64,000 nt of DNA from JAABVY01 sp964496505 (GCA_964496505.1 CAZBZV010000006.1:25772-89771), one strand, 5' to 3'; counted from the stretch's first letter, positions 17,966-27,054 are shown. A program made the numbers and translations. Notes: generated by a model from the sequence alone, not told the origin.

Positions 17966-17971
17966 TCCCCC

Positions 17972-18973
17972 TTAATGTCCATGCCCGGCATGCGGATCGA
18001 GACTGCTCGTTACGATTTTGGCCTTGAGCTCGAAAGCCCCTGAGGAAACATATTCAATCCCCTCATCGAGCCCATTCATAACCTGAGTGTAATATCTATC
18101 GCTTTCTCCGGTCACTATATCTATCGGTTTGAATCCGCCCGTTTCATCAACAACGAATACAACGCTTCTCTCATCCAGATACTGGACAGCGCTTCTTTCC
18201 ACAACCAGCACATCGCCAACCGATTCGGATTCAATTCTGGCCTCAACAAAAGTCCCGGGAGGCCATTTATTATCGGGATTGGCCAGGGTAATGCGGGCAG
18301 TGGCGCTCCTGGTACGGAAGTCGATTATGGGAGTGACATATTCAATCTCGCCCGAGGCGATATTGTCTGACCCTACCGCTTTTATAATCGCGGACTGGCC
18401 CTTGTGGATACGGGTGGCATCTTTGGGGTATACTGCCAGATTTACCCAAACGGTTGAGAGGTCGGCTATTATGAATATACTGCTCTGTTCCGAAACGAAT
18501 TCGCCCTGGGTTATATGCCTGTCGATCACCCATCCCGAAATCGGCGCCCTGATCGAATAGGTGTTCATGCTTTCATTGCTTTCCACTATTGCGACCACAT
18601 CTCCCTTTTCAACATAATCACCTACACGGTAGTTAGCCTGCACCGCTACACCCGCAAAACGGGGAGCAATGTGCGCCAAACGGTCTTCGTTGAAGCCTAT
18701 TTCTCCTGGCAGCTCCAGAGCCTGACCGATTTGGCCGTATGTGACTCTTGATATTTCGATACCGGCCAGCTCCACAGCCTCATCGGATAACCTTAAAACC
18801 AATTCATCGCCATGATCGTCATGTCCTTCGTGAATCATCTCATTATTATCTTCGCTATGAGTATTGTGATCGACTTCATGATCATGGTTTTGATGTTCCT
18901 GGGCTGATGAATTCGATGTCAAATAGAATAAAAACATACAAATTATTATTATAGAAAATCTGCCAAACATCAT
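17972..18973 (-). CDS. periplasmic adaptor of the metal efflux system (CzcB/CusB family)
   Basis: 333 residues with a signal peptide (ends at about residue 24) and a His/Asp-rich N-terminus (residues 27-56, with HQNHDHE, HNTHSED and EGHDDHGDE), which can bind metal. The membrane-fusion-protein core follows: AGIEISRVTYGQI, the lipoyl/barrel part RVGDYVEKGDVVAIVES and PISGWVIDRHITQGEFV, and the beta-barrel TARITLANPDNKWPPGTFVEARI. A second His-rich motif ends the protein (DPHAGHGH). Its start codon abuts the stop of the TolC-like gene, so translation is coupled. Confidence 0.92.
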   Translation of the reverse strand: MMFGRFSIIIICMFLFYLTSNSSAQEHQNHDHEVDHNTHSEDNNEMIHEGHDDHGDELVLRLSDEAVELAGIEISRVTYGQIGQALELPGEIGFNEDRLAHIAPRFAGVAVQANYRVGDYVEKGDVVAIVESNESMNTYSIRAPISGWVIDRHITQGEFVSEQSSIFIIADLSTVWVNLAVYPKDATRIHKGQSAIIKAVGSDNIASGEIEYVTPIIDFRTRSATARITLANPDNKWPPGTFVEARIESESVGDVLVVERSAVQYLDERSVVFVVDETGGFKPIDIVTGESDRYYTQVMNGLDEGIEYVSSGAFELKAKIVTSSLDPHAGHGH

Positions 18974-20287
18974 CTAATTTGCCTCCTCCATTGATAGTTT
19001 GAATCCTGTCAGGCTTTCCAGTTGAATGACCTGTTTGCGGATAGCCAGAAGCACATCATTGTGTTCAAAGTTGAGATCATTTAATGTCTTCTCTGCCTCA
19101 AGTAACTGCGTATACGGCAGCCTTCCGGCCTCATAAGCTGCCTCCAGATTGAGGTAGGCCTCCCGGGCGGAGGGCAGAATCAGTGAATCCAGAACGGCAT
19201 GCCGATCGATGATTTTTTTGAGCTTAATAATATGGGCGGTAATAAACGATCGTGTTTCTATCCTGCTTTGCTCAATTTCAAATTCCATTGATCTCAGCCG
19301 GGCCTGAAAGTGCTGTTTCTCTCCCTGATTTCGATTAAAAAGCGGTAAGGGAAGTGAGACGCCGAATAGAAATGCTTTGGAGTTGTCTCCCTCGAATCTC
19401 TTAAATCCGCCTTTTAATGTAATCGGGGGGTAGGCGTTGGCTCCGGCCAAATCTCTCTGAGCCCTGAGGATTTGAGCCTCATTTTGCATATGCAGGAGCT
19501 GGCGGCTCGAATCGATTTTGCTCAGAAGCAAATCCAGTTTTCCTGTCAGCTTAGAATGATCCGGCTCCTGATCGGTTAAAACCTGCAGGTCGGATGCCTG
19601 CCCTTTCCAGAGTGAAACAAGCGCAGTTTCCGCAACTGTCATATCCTGCTTTGCCTGATCCAGCGCAAGTTTGCTCCTTTGCAACTGCAATTCCGCCAGA
19701 AGAAGCTCTGATTGCAGGGATGCCCCTTTTTCGAGACGATATTTGATATTATCAACAATCTCGCTTGCCAGAACAACCGTTTGCCCCGACAGTGCCACAT
19801 TATGCTGTGCGTGCGCGAATTGGTAAAACCTTTGCTTTGTTTCAAGATATAAGTCGAAGGCAGAGAACCTGATACGCAAATCCTCAGCATCCGCCTCCGC
19901 CCCCGCAGCCCTTTTACGTGCGCCTCGCTGACCGAATAATTCAAATTCCTGAGCCAGAACAAGAGCGAATTCGGATTCCCTGAATCCGGGAGCATCCCAT
20001 CCGAACTCCTCAAACTCCGCCTCAAGCTCCGGGTTCGGCCACAGGCCCGCCTGTCTGATATTTTCACGGGCTGCCAGAGAGCGGAATTTATAGGACTGAA
20101 ACAGAGAATTTTCGGCGCCAACCAGTTTCAATGCATCCTCAAGAGTAAAGGCCGTGTCAATATAGCTGTGTTCACCTGCTGCCGTATCAATTGGAGCCTG
20201 CCATAAATCCTCCGCATCGAGATTTCCGGCATAAAACAAAATGACTGCAGGAAGAAAAAGGACAAATATGTAAGCTTTGCCGTTCAT
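18974..20287 (-). CDS. TolC-family outer membrane efflux protein (CzcC-like)
   Basis: 437 residues with a signal peptide (ends near residue 25, NLDAED). Two TolC-type halves rich in long helices are visible: FTLEDALKLVGAENSLFQSY with GLWPNPELEAEFEEFGWDAPG, and the second repeat with LPLFNRNQGEKQHFQAR. It makes the outer-membrane duct for the RND pump. First gene of the czcCBA-type unit, preceded by a 95-base gap after the Cys/His-rich gene. Confidence 0.9.
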   Translation of the reverse strand: MNGKAYIFVLFLPAVILFYAGNLDAEDLWQAPIDTAAGEHSYIDTAFTLEDALKLVGAENSLFQSYKFRSLAARENIRQAGLWPNPELEAEFEEFGWDAPGFRESEFALVLAQEFELFGQRGARKRAAGAEADAEDLRIRFSAFDLYLETKQRFYQFAHAQHNVALSGQTVVLASEIVDNIKYRLEKGASLQSELLLAELQLQRSKLALDQAKQDMTVAETALVSLWKGQASDLQVLTDQEPDHSKLTGKLDLLLSKIDSSRQLLHMQNEAQILRAQRDLAGANAYPPITLKGGFKRFEGDNSKAFLFGVSLPLPLFNRNQGEKQHFQARLRSMEFEIEQSRIETRSFITAHIIKLKKIIDRHAVLDSLILPSAREAYLNLEAAYEAGRLPYTQLLEAEKTLNDLNFEHNDVLLAIRKQVIQLESLTGFKLSMEEAN

Positions 20288-20382
20288 ATATATTACTCCA
20301 TATGGGTTAGTGTGATAATTCGGGCATACCTGTAGAGAGGGATGCCTTCAAATGTTATCGATTTAGAGAAAAAGGGGAAATT

Positions 20383-20814
20383 CTAACAGCGGAGAACTGC
20401 TGTTAAAAACAAATGGGATGGCTTATTTTTACCTGAACTTATATGAAATTCCATAAGCTGGAAGGGATTGTCATTGACACTTGTCGGATAAACATTTATA
20501 CCGACCGCTATCTCGGGCCTAATATCATTTGCAATGGTCAATGAAATGTGCTTGAGACGTTTTGACCAGAGAGGACTGTCGATCTCAATATCAGAGCAGT
20601 TTGAGCAGTCATTGTGCTCCTCATGTATATCATCGGAGGGCTCTGACACACAGATATCTGTCTCATCCCCGCAACAAGGAAGACAGCTTGTTTCCAGTTC
20701 TATATGACCGTCATCTCCAATACACAACACCTTGCCGTTTCCGGCAACAAAAAGCCCCATAATAAAGAGCGGACATAAGGCCAAGGCTATTATTTTGTTG
20801 TGTTTAACAAACAT
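20383..20814 (-). CDS. Cys/His-rich exported small protein upstream of the metal pump
   Basis: 143 residues. An N-terminal hydrophobic segment (residues 9-26) fits a signal peptide; the mature part has a Cys cluster (CIGDDGHIELETSCLPCCG, then CVSEP, HEEHNDCSNCSD) and ends with RC. I do not recognise a named family with certainty; similar Cys-rich proteins often precede HME-RND operons and may bind or sense metal in the periplasm (inference). The gene reads in the same direction as the pump genes and is probably part of the operon. Confidence 0.65.
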   Translation of the reverse strand: MFVKHNKIIALALCPLFIMGLFVAGNGKVLCIGDDGHIELETSCLPCCGDETDICVSEPSDDIHEEHNDCSNCSDIEIDSPLWSKRLKHISLTIANDIRPEIAVGINVYPTSVNDNPFQLMEFHISSGKNKPSHLFLTAVLRC

Positions 20815-20910
20815 GTAGAGAATATAATGTCATTTACGGCAATTGCAATTCACTTTACCCCTTGAACAGCTATTTATTGAGTTTGTTTCAGGAATTCATC
20901 CCGCCCGAAG

Positions 20911-21819
20911 CTACTCCGTTCGGTTAGAAAAATCTTCAATTCCAAGGAAACGTTTGGCATTATCATAAAGAATCATGCGCTTTTCCTCCTTGGTCAGGAA
21001 ATCCATAGAATCAAGAAACTCAATCGAGCTGCTAATTGCTCCGGGCCAGACCATCTGATCCGAACCATACATGACCCGATCCAGAACCCCGGCCTGCTTA
21101 GCAAGCTTCAGAAAGCGCTCCGCATAATCCTGAACAATCGGATCGACCCATAGCAAAACCGCAATATCGACATACAAGTGGCGATAAAGGGACATCATCC
21201 TGACTCCATGCTCGAAGAAAACCTCCCCGGCATGCATAAGGTAGAGCTTAAGATCAGGATATTTCACCAGCACATCCTCGATTAAAAGCGGATCGCCCAA
21301 TGATATCCTGAAATCAGGACAGCATTTCATATACGGGGTCATCGGAGGACCGCCGCCGGTATGATATGCCACCGGGATACCGTATTCCTCGCAAATCGCC
21401 AGATATGGCTCATAAATCGGATCGTTTAGGGTACGCCCGAGGTAAACTGCCATTATCTCACCAAAGACCCTGATTTTACCGTTTTTGACCATTTCCTCGA
21501 ACTTTTCAATATCGGGAAGCTCTTTCTCATCCGCAAAACCGGGTATAAAGCGCGGATCGGCCTGGGTCCATTCCTCTACACTTGCCATTGACCCCGATAT
21601 CACTGCATATTCAATGTCGTGCCTGTCCATGTGTTGAAGCGTCTCCTGCAAATGATCTTCTGCATTCTCAGGCGATTCAATGCCGCCGTATGCATGGGGC
21701 TCCCCGCCCCAGTAATCATCTTCGGTATAGCAATGCATATGCACATCTATAATCTGCGCCTGTGTCATTGTGCAAATAGAGATTAAGAAGACTGCGCCGA
21801 TAATTGTCAATTTCTTCAT
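20911..21819 (-). CDS. exported amidohydrolase (amidohydrolase 2 family)
   Basis: 302 residues with a clear signal peptide (cleavage after TQA). Metal ligands of the amidohydrolase-2 TIM barrel are readable: HxH in IIDVHMHCY, His in VAYHTGGG, His in LYLMHAGE and Asp in VMYGSDQM. Members include ACMS decarboxylase-like and TIM-barrel lactonase-like hydrolases or decarboxylases; the export signal is unusual for that group and fits a periplasmic hydrolase. It sits inside the metal-resistance block but nothing in it points to metal handling. Confidence 0.82.
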   Translation of the reverse strand: MKKLTIIGAVFLISICTMTQAQIIDVHMHCYTEDDYWGGEPHAYGGIESPENAEDHLQETLQHMDRHDIEYAVISGSMASVEEWTQADPRFIPGFADEKELPDIEKFEEMVKNGKIRVFGEIMAVYLGRTLNDPIYEPYLAICEEYGIPVAYHTGGGPPMTPYMKCCPDFRISLGDPLLIEDVLVKYPDLKLYLMHAGEVFFEHGVRMMSLYRHLYVDIAVLLWVDPIVQDYAERFLKLAKQAGVLDRVMYGSDQMVWPGAISSSIEFLDSMDFLTKEEKRMILYDNAKRFLGIEDFSNRTE

Positions 21820-21939
21820 AATGTATGGCCTTTAAATTGGGAAAAATCTGATTATGGAAGACTCCGATCTTATTGTCAGTTGACAAATTATGAATACAAA
21901 TGGAGATGTCAATGAAAAAGAGGAGGGATTATGTATTAA

Positions 21940-22812
21940 TTAATTCATTACCCGTACTCCAAAAAGAAATGTCGGAGCTATTTCGGTCTGCATTCCCTCC
22001 TGATCCTGCCATACAGGAATCTGTATCAGGCTTTCGAGAATAAATGATGACCAGGTGAACTTGAAGCCGGGCGACAGCCAAAGAACTGATTCTCCTGTAT
22101 TTGCAATCGCTTCGCCGTCTTTGCTGTTTGAGGAAACGTTTAGATATGATGATTCAATAACGGGCGCTATCGCCATATTAGAGCTTGAACCCACACCCAT
22201 CTGATAAGCAAGAGCAGTCTGAACCATAAATTCATCACCAGGGTCAGTTTCTGCCTCACCGGTTTCGGCCATGCCGTTCCAGATGTATGTGATATTGAGA
22301 TCTACCCCCAGCGGAACCATCCGTCCTGAGAAAAAGCCGCCCATTCTAATATCATATGTATTTGACGAGAACTCATCCTTGCCGGTAGGAAATTCCAGTC
22401 CCAGGGTAGGGGCTATTCCGATTGTATACTTTGGGGAATTGATACGTAACAGCTTGTATTTTGCAAGCAAAAGCAGATCACCCAGACCCGATGATGATGA
22501 TTGATTACCCATCATGGTCATCTCCCGTCGGACAAAGGCCTGACGAGCCATCACGGTCAAATCCGATCGAAGACCGTATGCAACAACCACCGGAAACATA
22601 TAGGCTTCCATCTTTCTATTAGCCTCGGAATCATCGTTATCCCTCTGCATATAGCGCACCTGTGAACGAAACATCCAGCGATTCTCGGCAGGTGTCAGAC
22701 CGGCATCGATACTGATACCTGCCGCACTCGCACTTCTGAGATCAAACAATCCGGTTATTAAGAGCAAAGCCAGAAGCAGGGCCATTGAGGGGATTTTTAA
22801 GAATGTAATCAT
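21940..22812 (-). CDS. outer-membrane beta-barrel protein (MetA-pathway/transporter-like)
   Basis: 290 residues with a signal peptide (ends about residue 30, SASA). The rest alternates short amphipathic strands: AGLTPAENRWMFRSQVRYM, PVVVAYGLRSDLTVMARQAF, SSGLGDLLLLAKYKL and TIGIAPTLGLEFPTGKDEF, the pattern of the putative phenol-degradation MetA/outer-membrane transporter family often found beside metal resistance genes. It starts 3 bases after the HMA lipoprotein gene and is co-transcribed with it. Function unproven. Confidence 0.72.
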   Translation of the reverse strand: MITFLKIPSMALLLALLLITGLFDLRSASAAGISIDAGLTPAENRWMFRSQVRYMQRDNDDSEANRKMEAYMFPVVVAYGLRSDLTVMARQAFVRREMTMMGNQSSSSGLGDLLLLAKYKLLRINSPKYTIGIAPTLGLEFPTGKDEFSSNTYDIRMGGFFSGRMVPLGVDLNITYIWNGMAETGEAETDPGDEFMVQTALAYQMGVGSSSNMAIAPVIESSYLNVSSNSKDGEAIANTGESVLWLSPGFKFTWSSFILESLIQIPVWQDQEGMQTEIAPTFLFGVRVMN

Positions 22813-22815
22813 AAT

Positions 22816-23151
22816 CTACTCCAGACGCTTTCCGGCGGTAAAATTGGCCCTTTTGATAGCCTCATAGATCGCTTGATCATCAACCTCATTTTCTGGCTCC
22901 AAAACAACCCGTAATTGCTGTTTTTGCCAGTTAGCGGTAGATGCCTGCACTCCGGCGACCTTGTTTATAAGATTCTCCAGGCCGCCATGACATCCGGGGC
23001 AGTCCATACCATAAACCTGATAAATCCTGACTTCGGAATTATCGCTGATAAAATCGGCCGGATCTTTTTGGCTGGAGCTGCATCCGCATACGACCGCGAA
23101 TACTAATACCAATGAAATTATTGAAAGGGTTGAGATAATACGGTGTTTCAT
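22816..23151 (-). CDS. HMA-domain lipoprotein (MerP-like metal-binding protein)
   Basis: 111 residues. The signal peptide ends in a lipobox (VVCGCSSS), so the protein should be lipid-anchored. Residues about 42-108 form a heavy-metal-associated ferredoxin-like fold with the metal motif GMDCPGCHGGLENLINKVAGV (CxxC). HMA domains are usually cytoplasmic chaperones, parts of P-type ATPases or periplasmic MerP; a lipid-anchored version suggests capture of Cu, Hg or a similar thiophilic ion outside the cytoplasm (inference). Upstream partner of the outer-membrane barrel gene. Confidence 0.85.
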   Translation of the reverse strand: MKHRIISTLSIISLVLVFAVVCGCSSSQKDPADFISDNSEVRIYQVYGMDCPGCHGGLENLINKVAGVQASTANWQKQQLRVVLEPENEVDDQAIYEAIKRANFTAGKRLE

Positions 23152-23297
23152 GATAATATCCCTCTAAAATAAGTTTGCTACAATAGAATACAATAATTGT
23201 CGTCTTTAGTTCCCGGGAGTATATTTTTGACAGTTTTGTTCCCTGCTAAAAAGGAGCAAGCGTTTGCTATACGGTGCTTTGAAGAAAAAAAGTATGC

Positions 23298-23387
23298 CTA
23301 AACTCTATCCATCAGGGATTCCATCCAGGTGGAGACTTTGCGGTAGGTCGGTTTTTCAAGCATCAGCCAAAAATGATTTGGCAGCGA
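23298..23387 (-). pseudogene. 29-codon in-frame remnant after the S37 peptidase stop
   Basis: Directly after the TAA of the S37 peptidase gene the same frame continues for 29 codons to a TAG (NHFWLMLEKPTYRKVSTWM near its start). This reads like the C-terminal end of an alpha/beta hydrolase around its catalytic His. There is no start codon or ribosome binding site, so it is either a relic of another hydrolase gene or coincidence. Confidence 0.35.
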
Positions 23388-24746
23388 TTATCTTCTGTGA
23401 AACGGGGGCAGCTCTTTCAAACTCGGCTGAGGAGCGATTAATGCCGATTGATCCGGGACTATTTCTATCCCCAGCCAGTCTTCCAGAGTTGAGTATACCA
23501 GCTCCCGCTCGCTCAACTGGACAATATCGATACCATGATTGGCGCCCGCTTCAACGATCTTGAGCGCATCGGCAGGGCCGACAAGATCGATTGCGCCGGC
23601 GCTCCAGGGATCCTGGCCGCCATAGATATAGATAATCCGATCGCCATTATTTTGAAGCCATGAAATAATATTGGGCATTAAGGCCGGATCGAAAACAAGC
23701 TGGGCGTCCTGCGGCGCCAGGATGCTGTAGCTGTAGGTCTCAGCCTCGGTTAAAAGGTCTTCCAGATGATCGGTTATCAGGCGGTAATATCCGAACTGGG
23801 TATAGGCCTGGTAATAATGCGGTTCATAATATTCTATCAGTTCTTCCGAGAAGAAGTTCATGCTTACAACATAGTTGAGGCTGCTCCAGATCTCCGAAAC
23901 CGCCGATCCCTCTCCCGGCACGGCAGAGCAATTGCCATCCCCGTACTGCCAGAAGGCAAACGGATATTCCAGAACCATATATTCCAGAATCAGGGGATAA
24001 TCCATGTTAAATGTGTAGCCGGACTGGGTGGCATAAGCATCCATATACGGCAGCAGGGCGGCCTTATTTTCCAGCGCCATCGCCTGAAAATCTTTTATCT
24101 TCTGACGGCAGGACTCATCTCCAACCTCATTTTCGAGGAAATCATCGAAACGGGGATCATCGACAGATACCGGCAAAGGCGCAACGTATGCAACCGTAGC
24201 ATCGACATCATTTGGATAGAATCTGCGATGAAAAAGCGCGGTCATACCACCCTTGCTGACGCCGGAATTGACCCAGACACCGTCATAAATCGGTTTCAGG
24301 AGCTCGGCGATACGATGATGGTCCGCGGCGGCCTGCTCTATCGTGCAATACTGCCAGTCCAGCACCGAGGGTAACGAGCCGGCGAAAAACCTGTGCCCGA
24401 CATATATCTGGTTGGCATCCAGAAGACGCGCCATCTCGAATACAAAATTATTGCTTGAGATGGCATATCCCGAAATATACATGACCATTGGATCGGATTC
24501 ATCCAGATGCGAGATATAAAATTTCTGCTCGAATGTCGGCCCGCCGGGGTTATCATGATCTAAGGGCTGTGTGATAGTAAGCTCGAAGGCGCGGTTATAT
24601 TCATAGGGAGCCCCGATCTCGACAGCTTCGACATAGGGAAGCGCCTGCAACCGTGCCAGAAGCTCCTGGGGCTCGGGGCCTGAGGACTTATCGCTGCACG
24701 AAAGTATCAGCGCGAAAAGTAAGATGACATAGAATATTTTTTTCAT
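23388..24746 (-). CDS. S37-type (PS-10) serine aminopeptidase, lipoprotein
   Basis: 452 residues from the ATG at 24746, where a lipoprotein signal begins (MKKIFYVILLFALILSC); the longer frame upstream of it lacks any signal. The family is that of Streptomyces tripeptidyl aminopeptidase S37: LTITQPLDHDNPGGPTFEQ, ISGYAI, the nucleophile Ser in NSGVSKGGMTALFHRRFYP, Asp in IYGGQDPWSAG and His in AGANHGID. It would trim peptides at the cell surface or in the periplasm. No recognisable ribosome binding site precedes the ATG. Upstream lie two hairpins (24830-24889) and an SDR gene. Confidence 0.85.
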   Translation of the reverse strand: MKKIFYVILLFALILSCSDKSSGPEPQELLARLQALPYVEAVEIGAPYEYNRAFELTITQPLDHDNPGGPTFEQKFYISHLDESDPMVMYISGYAISSNNFVFEMARLLDANQIYVGHRFFAGSLPSVLDWQYCTIEQAAADHHRIAELLKPIYDGVWVNSGVSKGGMTALFHRRFYPNDVDATVAYVAPLPVSVDDPRFDDFLENEVGDESCRQKIKDFQAMALENKAALLPYMDAYATQSGYTFNMDYPLILEYMVLEYPFAFWQYGDGNCSAVPGEGSAVSEIWSSLNYVVSMNFFSEELIEYYEPHYYQAYTQFGYYRLITDHLEDLLTEAETYSYSILAPQDAQLVFDPALMPNIISWLQNNGDRIIYIYGGQDPWSAGAIDLVGPADALKIVEAGANHGIDIVQLSERELVYSTLEDWLGIEIVPDQSALIAPQPSLKELPPFHRR

Positions 24747-24829
24747 CTGGAAATGCCTTATTCTAACCATTAATAGATACGTCCCCGGTAGCACTTTGTT
24801 CAGAGGGATTTGTGCTCGAGCATGAATCG

Positions 24830-24889
24830 TTTGGCAGGTTCCCCGCGAACCAGCCAAATTGAAATAGGCATGATCACAGGGATCATGCC
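24830..24889 (-). terminator. two adjacent hairpins between SDR and S37 genes
   Basis: Hairpin 1: GGCATGATC / GATCATGCC with a 5-base loop (24867-24889), followed on the minus strand by a T-rich stretch, so it can terminate the SDR transcript. Hairpin 2: outer stem TTTGGC / GCCAAA around inner stem GGTTC / GAACC (24830-24858). They may belong to another intergenic repeat family. Confidence 0.5.
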
Positions 24890-24897
24890 CTACAAAA

Positions 24898-25740
24898 TTA
24901 TTTATTCCCCTCAATCCGGCGCTTGCGTTCGGCCTGGATCTTGAGGGCGATCTGGTCGACCAATTTGGGGGAGAGCTTGTTCATGAAAACCGCGAATTTT
25001 CCCAGTCCGGAAAGGACCTTCTCGCGTTTACGTTTCGCGGCGGCGTCTATGATAATCCGCGCGGCCTTCTCGGCCGACATCATACTCTTGTTGTAAAAGC
25101 GCAGCCCCTGCTCGCCCATCTTCTCGCCGTCCGGCTTGACAACATTACCGGCGAACTTCGTAACAACATATCCCGGATAAATCATCGTAACCGACACACC
25201 GCTGCCATGCTGTTCGATACGAAGCGCATCAAAAAATCCGGCCATGGCAAACTTGCTGGCGCAGTAGGCAGCTCCGCCCCAGGCCGCAACCTTGCCCAGC
25301 ACACTCGAGATACCGATTATTCGTCCCCTGGTTTTCATGATGTGGGGGAGTGCGTGATAAGTGCAGTAAACTGAGCCCCGGAAGTTGACATCCATAACCT
25401 TTTCCAGTTCGCGTAAATCGGGCAGCTCATGCAGATGTCCCGCGGAACCGTACCCGGCATTATTTATCAGCGTATCGATTCGCTCGTACTCCTCCAGAGT
25501 CTCATCGATAATTTTAACACTCTGCTCTTCTGAGGAAACATCGGCAGTCACCACCAATGCTTTGCCGCCGCGGTTACGGCATTCGCTTGCCAGAGTCTCG
25601 AGCTTGTCCTCGCTTCGTGCCGCAAGGGTAAGCCAGGCTCCCCGGTCGGCAAGCTGCAGTGCCAGCTCTTCGCCGATGCCGCTTGAGGCCCCGGTTATAA
25701 TAACGACATTATCTTTAAACACACTGTCTGGCATATACAA
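24898..25740 (-). CDS. short-chain dehydrogenase/reductase
   Basis: 280 residues, classical SDR: TGASSGIGEELA near residue 16, NNAGYGSAG near 92, the catalytic Ser in GISSVLGKV, and Tyr-Lys in YCASKFAMAG. The C-terminal segment SAEKAARIIIDAAAKRKREKVLSGLGKFAVFMNKLSPKLVDQIALKIQ is typical of the DltE/YqjQ-like group of unknown substrate. No partner gene suggests a pathway. Confidence 0.85.
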   Translation of the reverse strand: MYMPDSVFKDNVVIITGASSGIGEELALQLADRGAWLTLAARSEDKLETLASECRNRGGKALVVTADVSSEEQSVKIIDETLEEYERIDTLINNAGYGSAGHLHELPDLRELEKVMDVNFRGSVYCTYHALPHIMKTRGRIIGISSVLGKVAAWGGAAYCASKFAMAGFFDALRIEQHGSGVSVTMIYPGYVVTKFAGNVVKPDGEKMGEQGLRFYNKSMMSAEKAARIIIDAAAKRKREKVLSGLGKFAVFMNKLSPKLVDQIALKIQAERKRRIEGNK

Positions 25741-25837
25741 GTCTCAACATTTATTGGGAAGATATGTTCTACTGATCTGAAGGTATAAAAATATCGAATC
25801 TCAATGCAAGGGATTTATAATATTTGAGCGGCGAATA

Positions 25838-26536
25838 TTAATCCTGGTTCTCTTCGCTGTAAACGCCTTCCTCCAGAATCTCGACAATACCCATATCGTT
25901 ATAGGTAATCTCGACCGCTTTGGAGATATCCAGCTTCAACGGATCGGTGAGGATAGTCTTGGTGTTAGCCACCGGAAAGACTTTCTTCATATCTTTGATT
26001 AGGCCCAGAAGGCTGCTTTCGTCGTTGCCGATTCGGGTGGTCTTGAACTTATCGTCGGATTCGATATAATCTTCGATATAGATAATTTTCGAGAAGCGGT
26101 ACAATTCATCGAGGCCGAGAAGATTTCCCAGACGCCTGAATTTTATGACTTCCAGTTCGATCTGGAATGCGCTATCGTCTAAAAGGATTTCGTCGGCCAG
26201 ACGAGGACGGTTCTCATCATCATAGGTCTGCAAAATCAGACGCGGTTTTTCGGTTTCGGACTGGCTGAATGTTATTTGGGCCAGGGGAACATTGCGATTG
26301 AGCACGAAATAATTTTTCAGGCTGGAATTGAACCAGAAGAATGACTGGGATATGAAAATCAGTAATACCCCGGATGAGATAAGGAGTACACGCACCCACA
26401 TTTTGGGTTTTTTGGAGCCATATCCCTGGGATTTTGACTTTTTCAGGGCATAAATTATTTCCAGAAGGGAAAATATCAGAAGACCCAACCCGGCCAGAAA
26501 TATCAGGAAAGCTAATAATGTTAATTTTGCGCTCAT
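25838..26536 (-). CDS. conserved membrane protein of unknown function
   Basis: 232 residues that I do not recognise. Two membrane segments (residues 6-28 and 48-70) are separated by a short basic cytoplasmic loop (KKSKSQGYGSKKPK), and the remaining 160 residues are a soluble domain with alternating strands and many Asp/Glu. The region upstream (26537-26693) carries the DnaA-box cluster. Not obviously linked to the par operon. Confidence 0.6.
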   Translation of the reverse strand: MSAKLTLLAFLIFLAGLGLLIFSLLEIIYALKKSKSQGYGSKKPKMWVRVLLISSGVLLIFISQSFFWFNSSLKNYFVLNRNVPLAQITFSQSETEKPRLILQTYDDENRPRLADEILLDDSAFQIELEVIKFRRLGNLLGLDELYRFSKIIYIEDYIESDDKFKTTRIGNDESSLLGLIKDMKKVFPVANTKTILTDPLKLDISKAVEITYNDMGIVEILEEGVYSEENQD

Positions 26537-26572
26537 ATAATACTAATAATGTGCTTTATACATATTTGGCAC

Positions 26573-26684
26573 TTTGCCACAAACTTGTGGACAACTCTTA
26601 AATCCCTAAATTAAGGTTGTGCCTTATTCCCATGAAATGCAAGGAATTGAGAGATTTTCCACAGTCACATGGAAGTTATCCACA
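26573..26684. other. DnaA-box cluster (possible origin element)
   Basis: In a 157-base AT-rich gap between the bactofilin stop and the next gene there is one perfect DnaA box TTATCCACA (26676-26684), two one-mismatch boxes TTTTCCACA (26655-26663) and TTGTCCACA on the minus strand (26586-26594), and a weaker TTTGCCACA (26573-26581). Confidence 0.55.
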
Positions 26685-26693
26685 ACTATACTA

Positions 26694-27053
26694 TCACTTA
26701 TTAATCTTATCGGCCGATTTCTCAGGATGATTATCATTCATTTTGCATGCACCGTGAAAAACTGCGCCCTGCTCCACAACCAGGCTTTTTGTCTTAATAT
26801 CGCCGTTTACCATGGATTTGGCCTGCAATTCAATTCTCTCGGAGGCATGCACATTGCCATCCACACGGCCTGTAATCACCGCTGACTTGGTATGGACATC
26901 GGCCTCAACTTTGCCTTCAGGCCCGATACTGACAGTCTCACTGCATTTCACAGCGCCTTTGACCTTGCCGTCAATCCTGAGGCTGCCCTGTACCTCAAGG
27001 GTACCGTCAAAAGTAGCGTCCTTGCCTACAACTGTGTTAATATTTTCAGCCAT
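26694..27053 (-). CDS. bactofilin (polymer-forming cytoskeletal protein)
   Basis: 119 residues, a short bactofilin: right-handed beta-helix repeats rich in G/V/I are readable (GKDATFDGTLEVQGSLRIDG, VSIGPEGKVEADVHTKSAVI, TGRVDGNVHASERIELQAKS, VNGDIKTKSLVVEQGAVFHG). Bactofilins polymerise without nucleotide into filaments or sheets at the membrane and recruit cell-wall enzymes or ParABS parts. Its start codon follows the stop of the M23 peptidase gene after one base, and it closes the rpmH-to-parB operon. No N-terminal membrane anchor is seen. Confidence 0.92.
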   Translation of the reverse strand: MAENINTVVGKDATFDGTLEVQGSLRIDGKVKGAVKCSETVSIGPEGKVEADVHTKSAVITGRVDGNVHASERIELQAKSMVNGDIKTKSLVVEQGAVFHGACKMNDNHPEKSADKINK

Positions 27054-27054
27054 A

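Noticed and set aside
23766..24374. 202-codon plus-strand frame opposite the S37 peptidase
   Set aside because: It has no recognisable domain, and the minus strand encodes a complete catalytic triad over the same bases.
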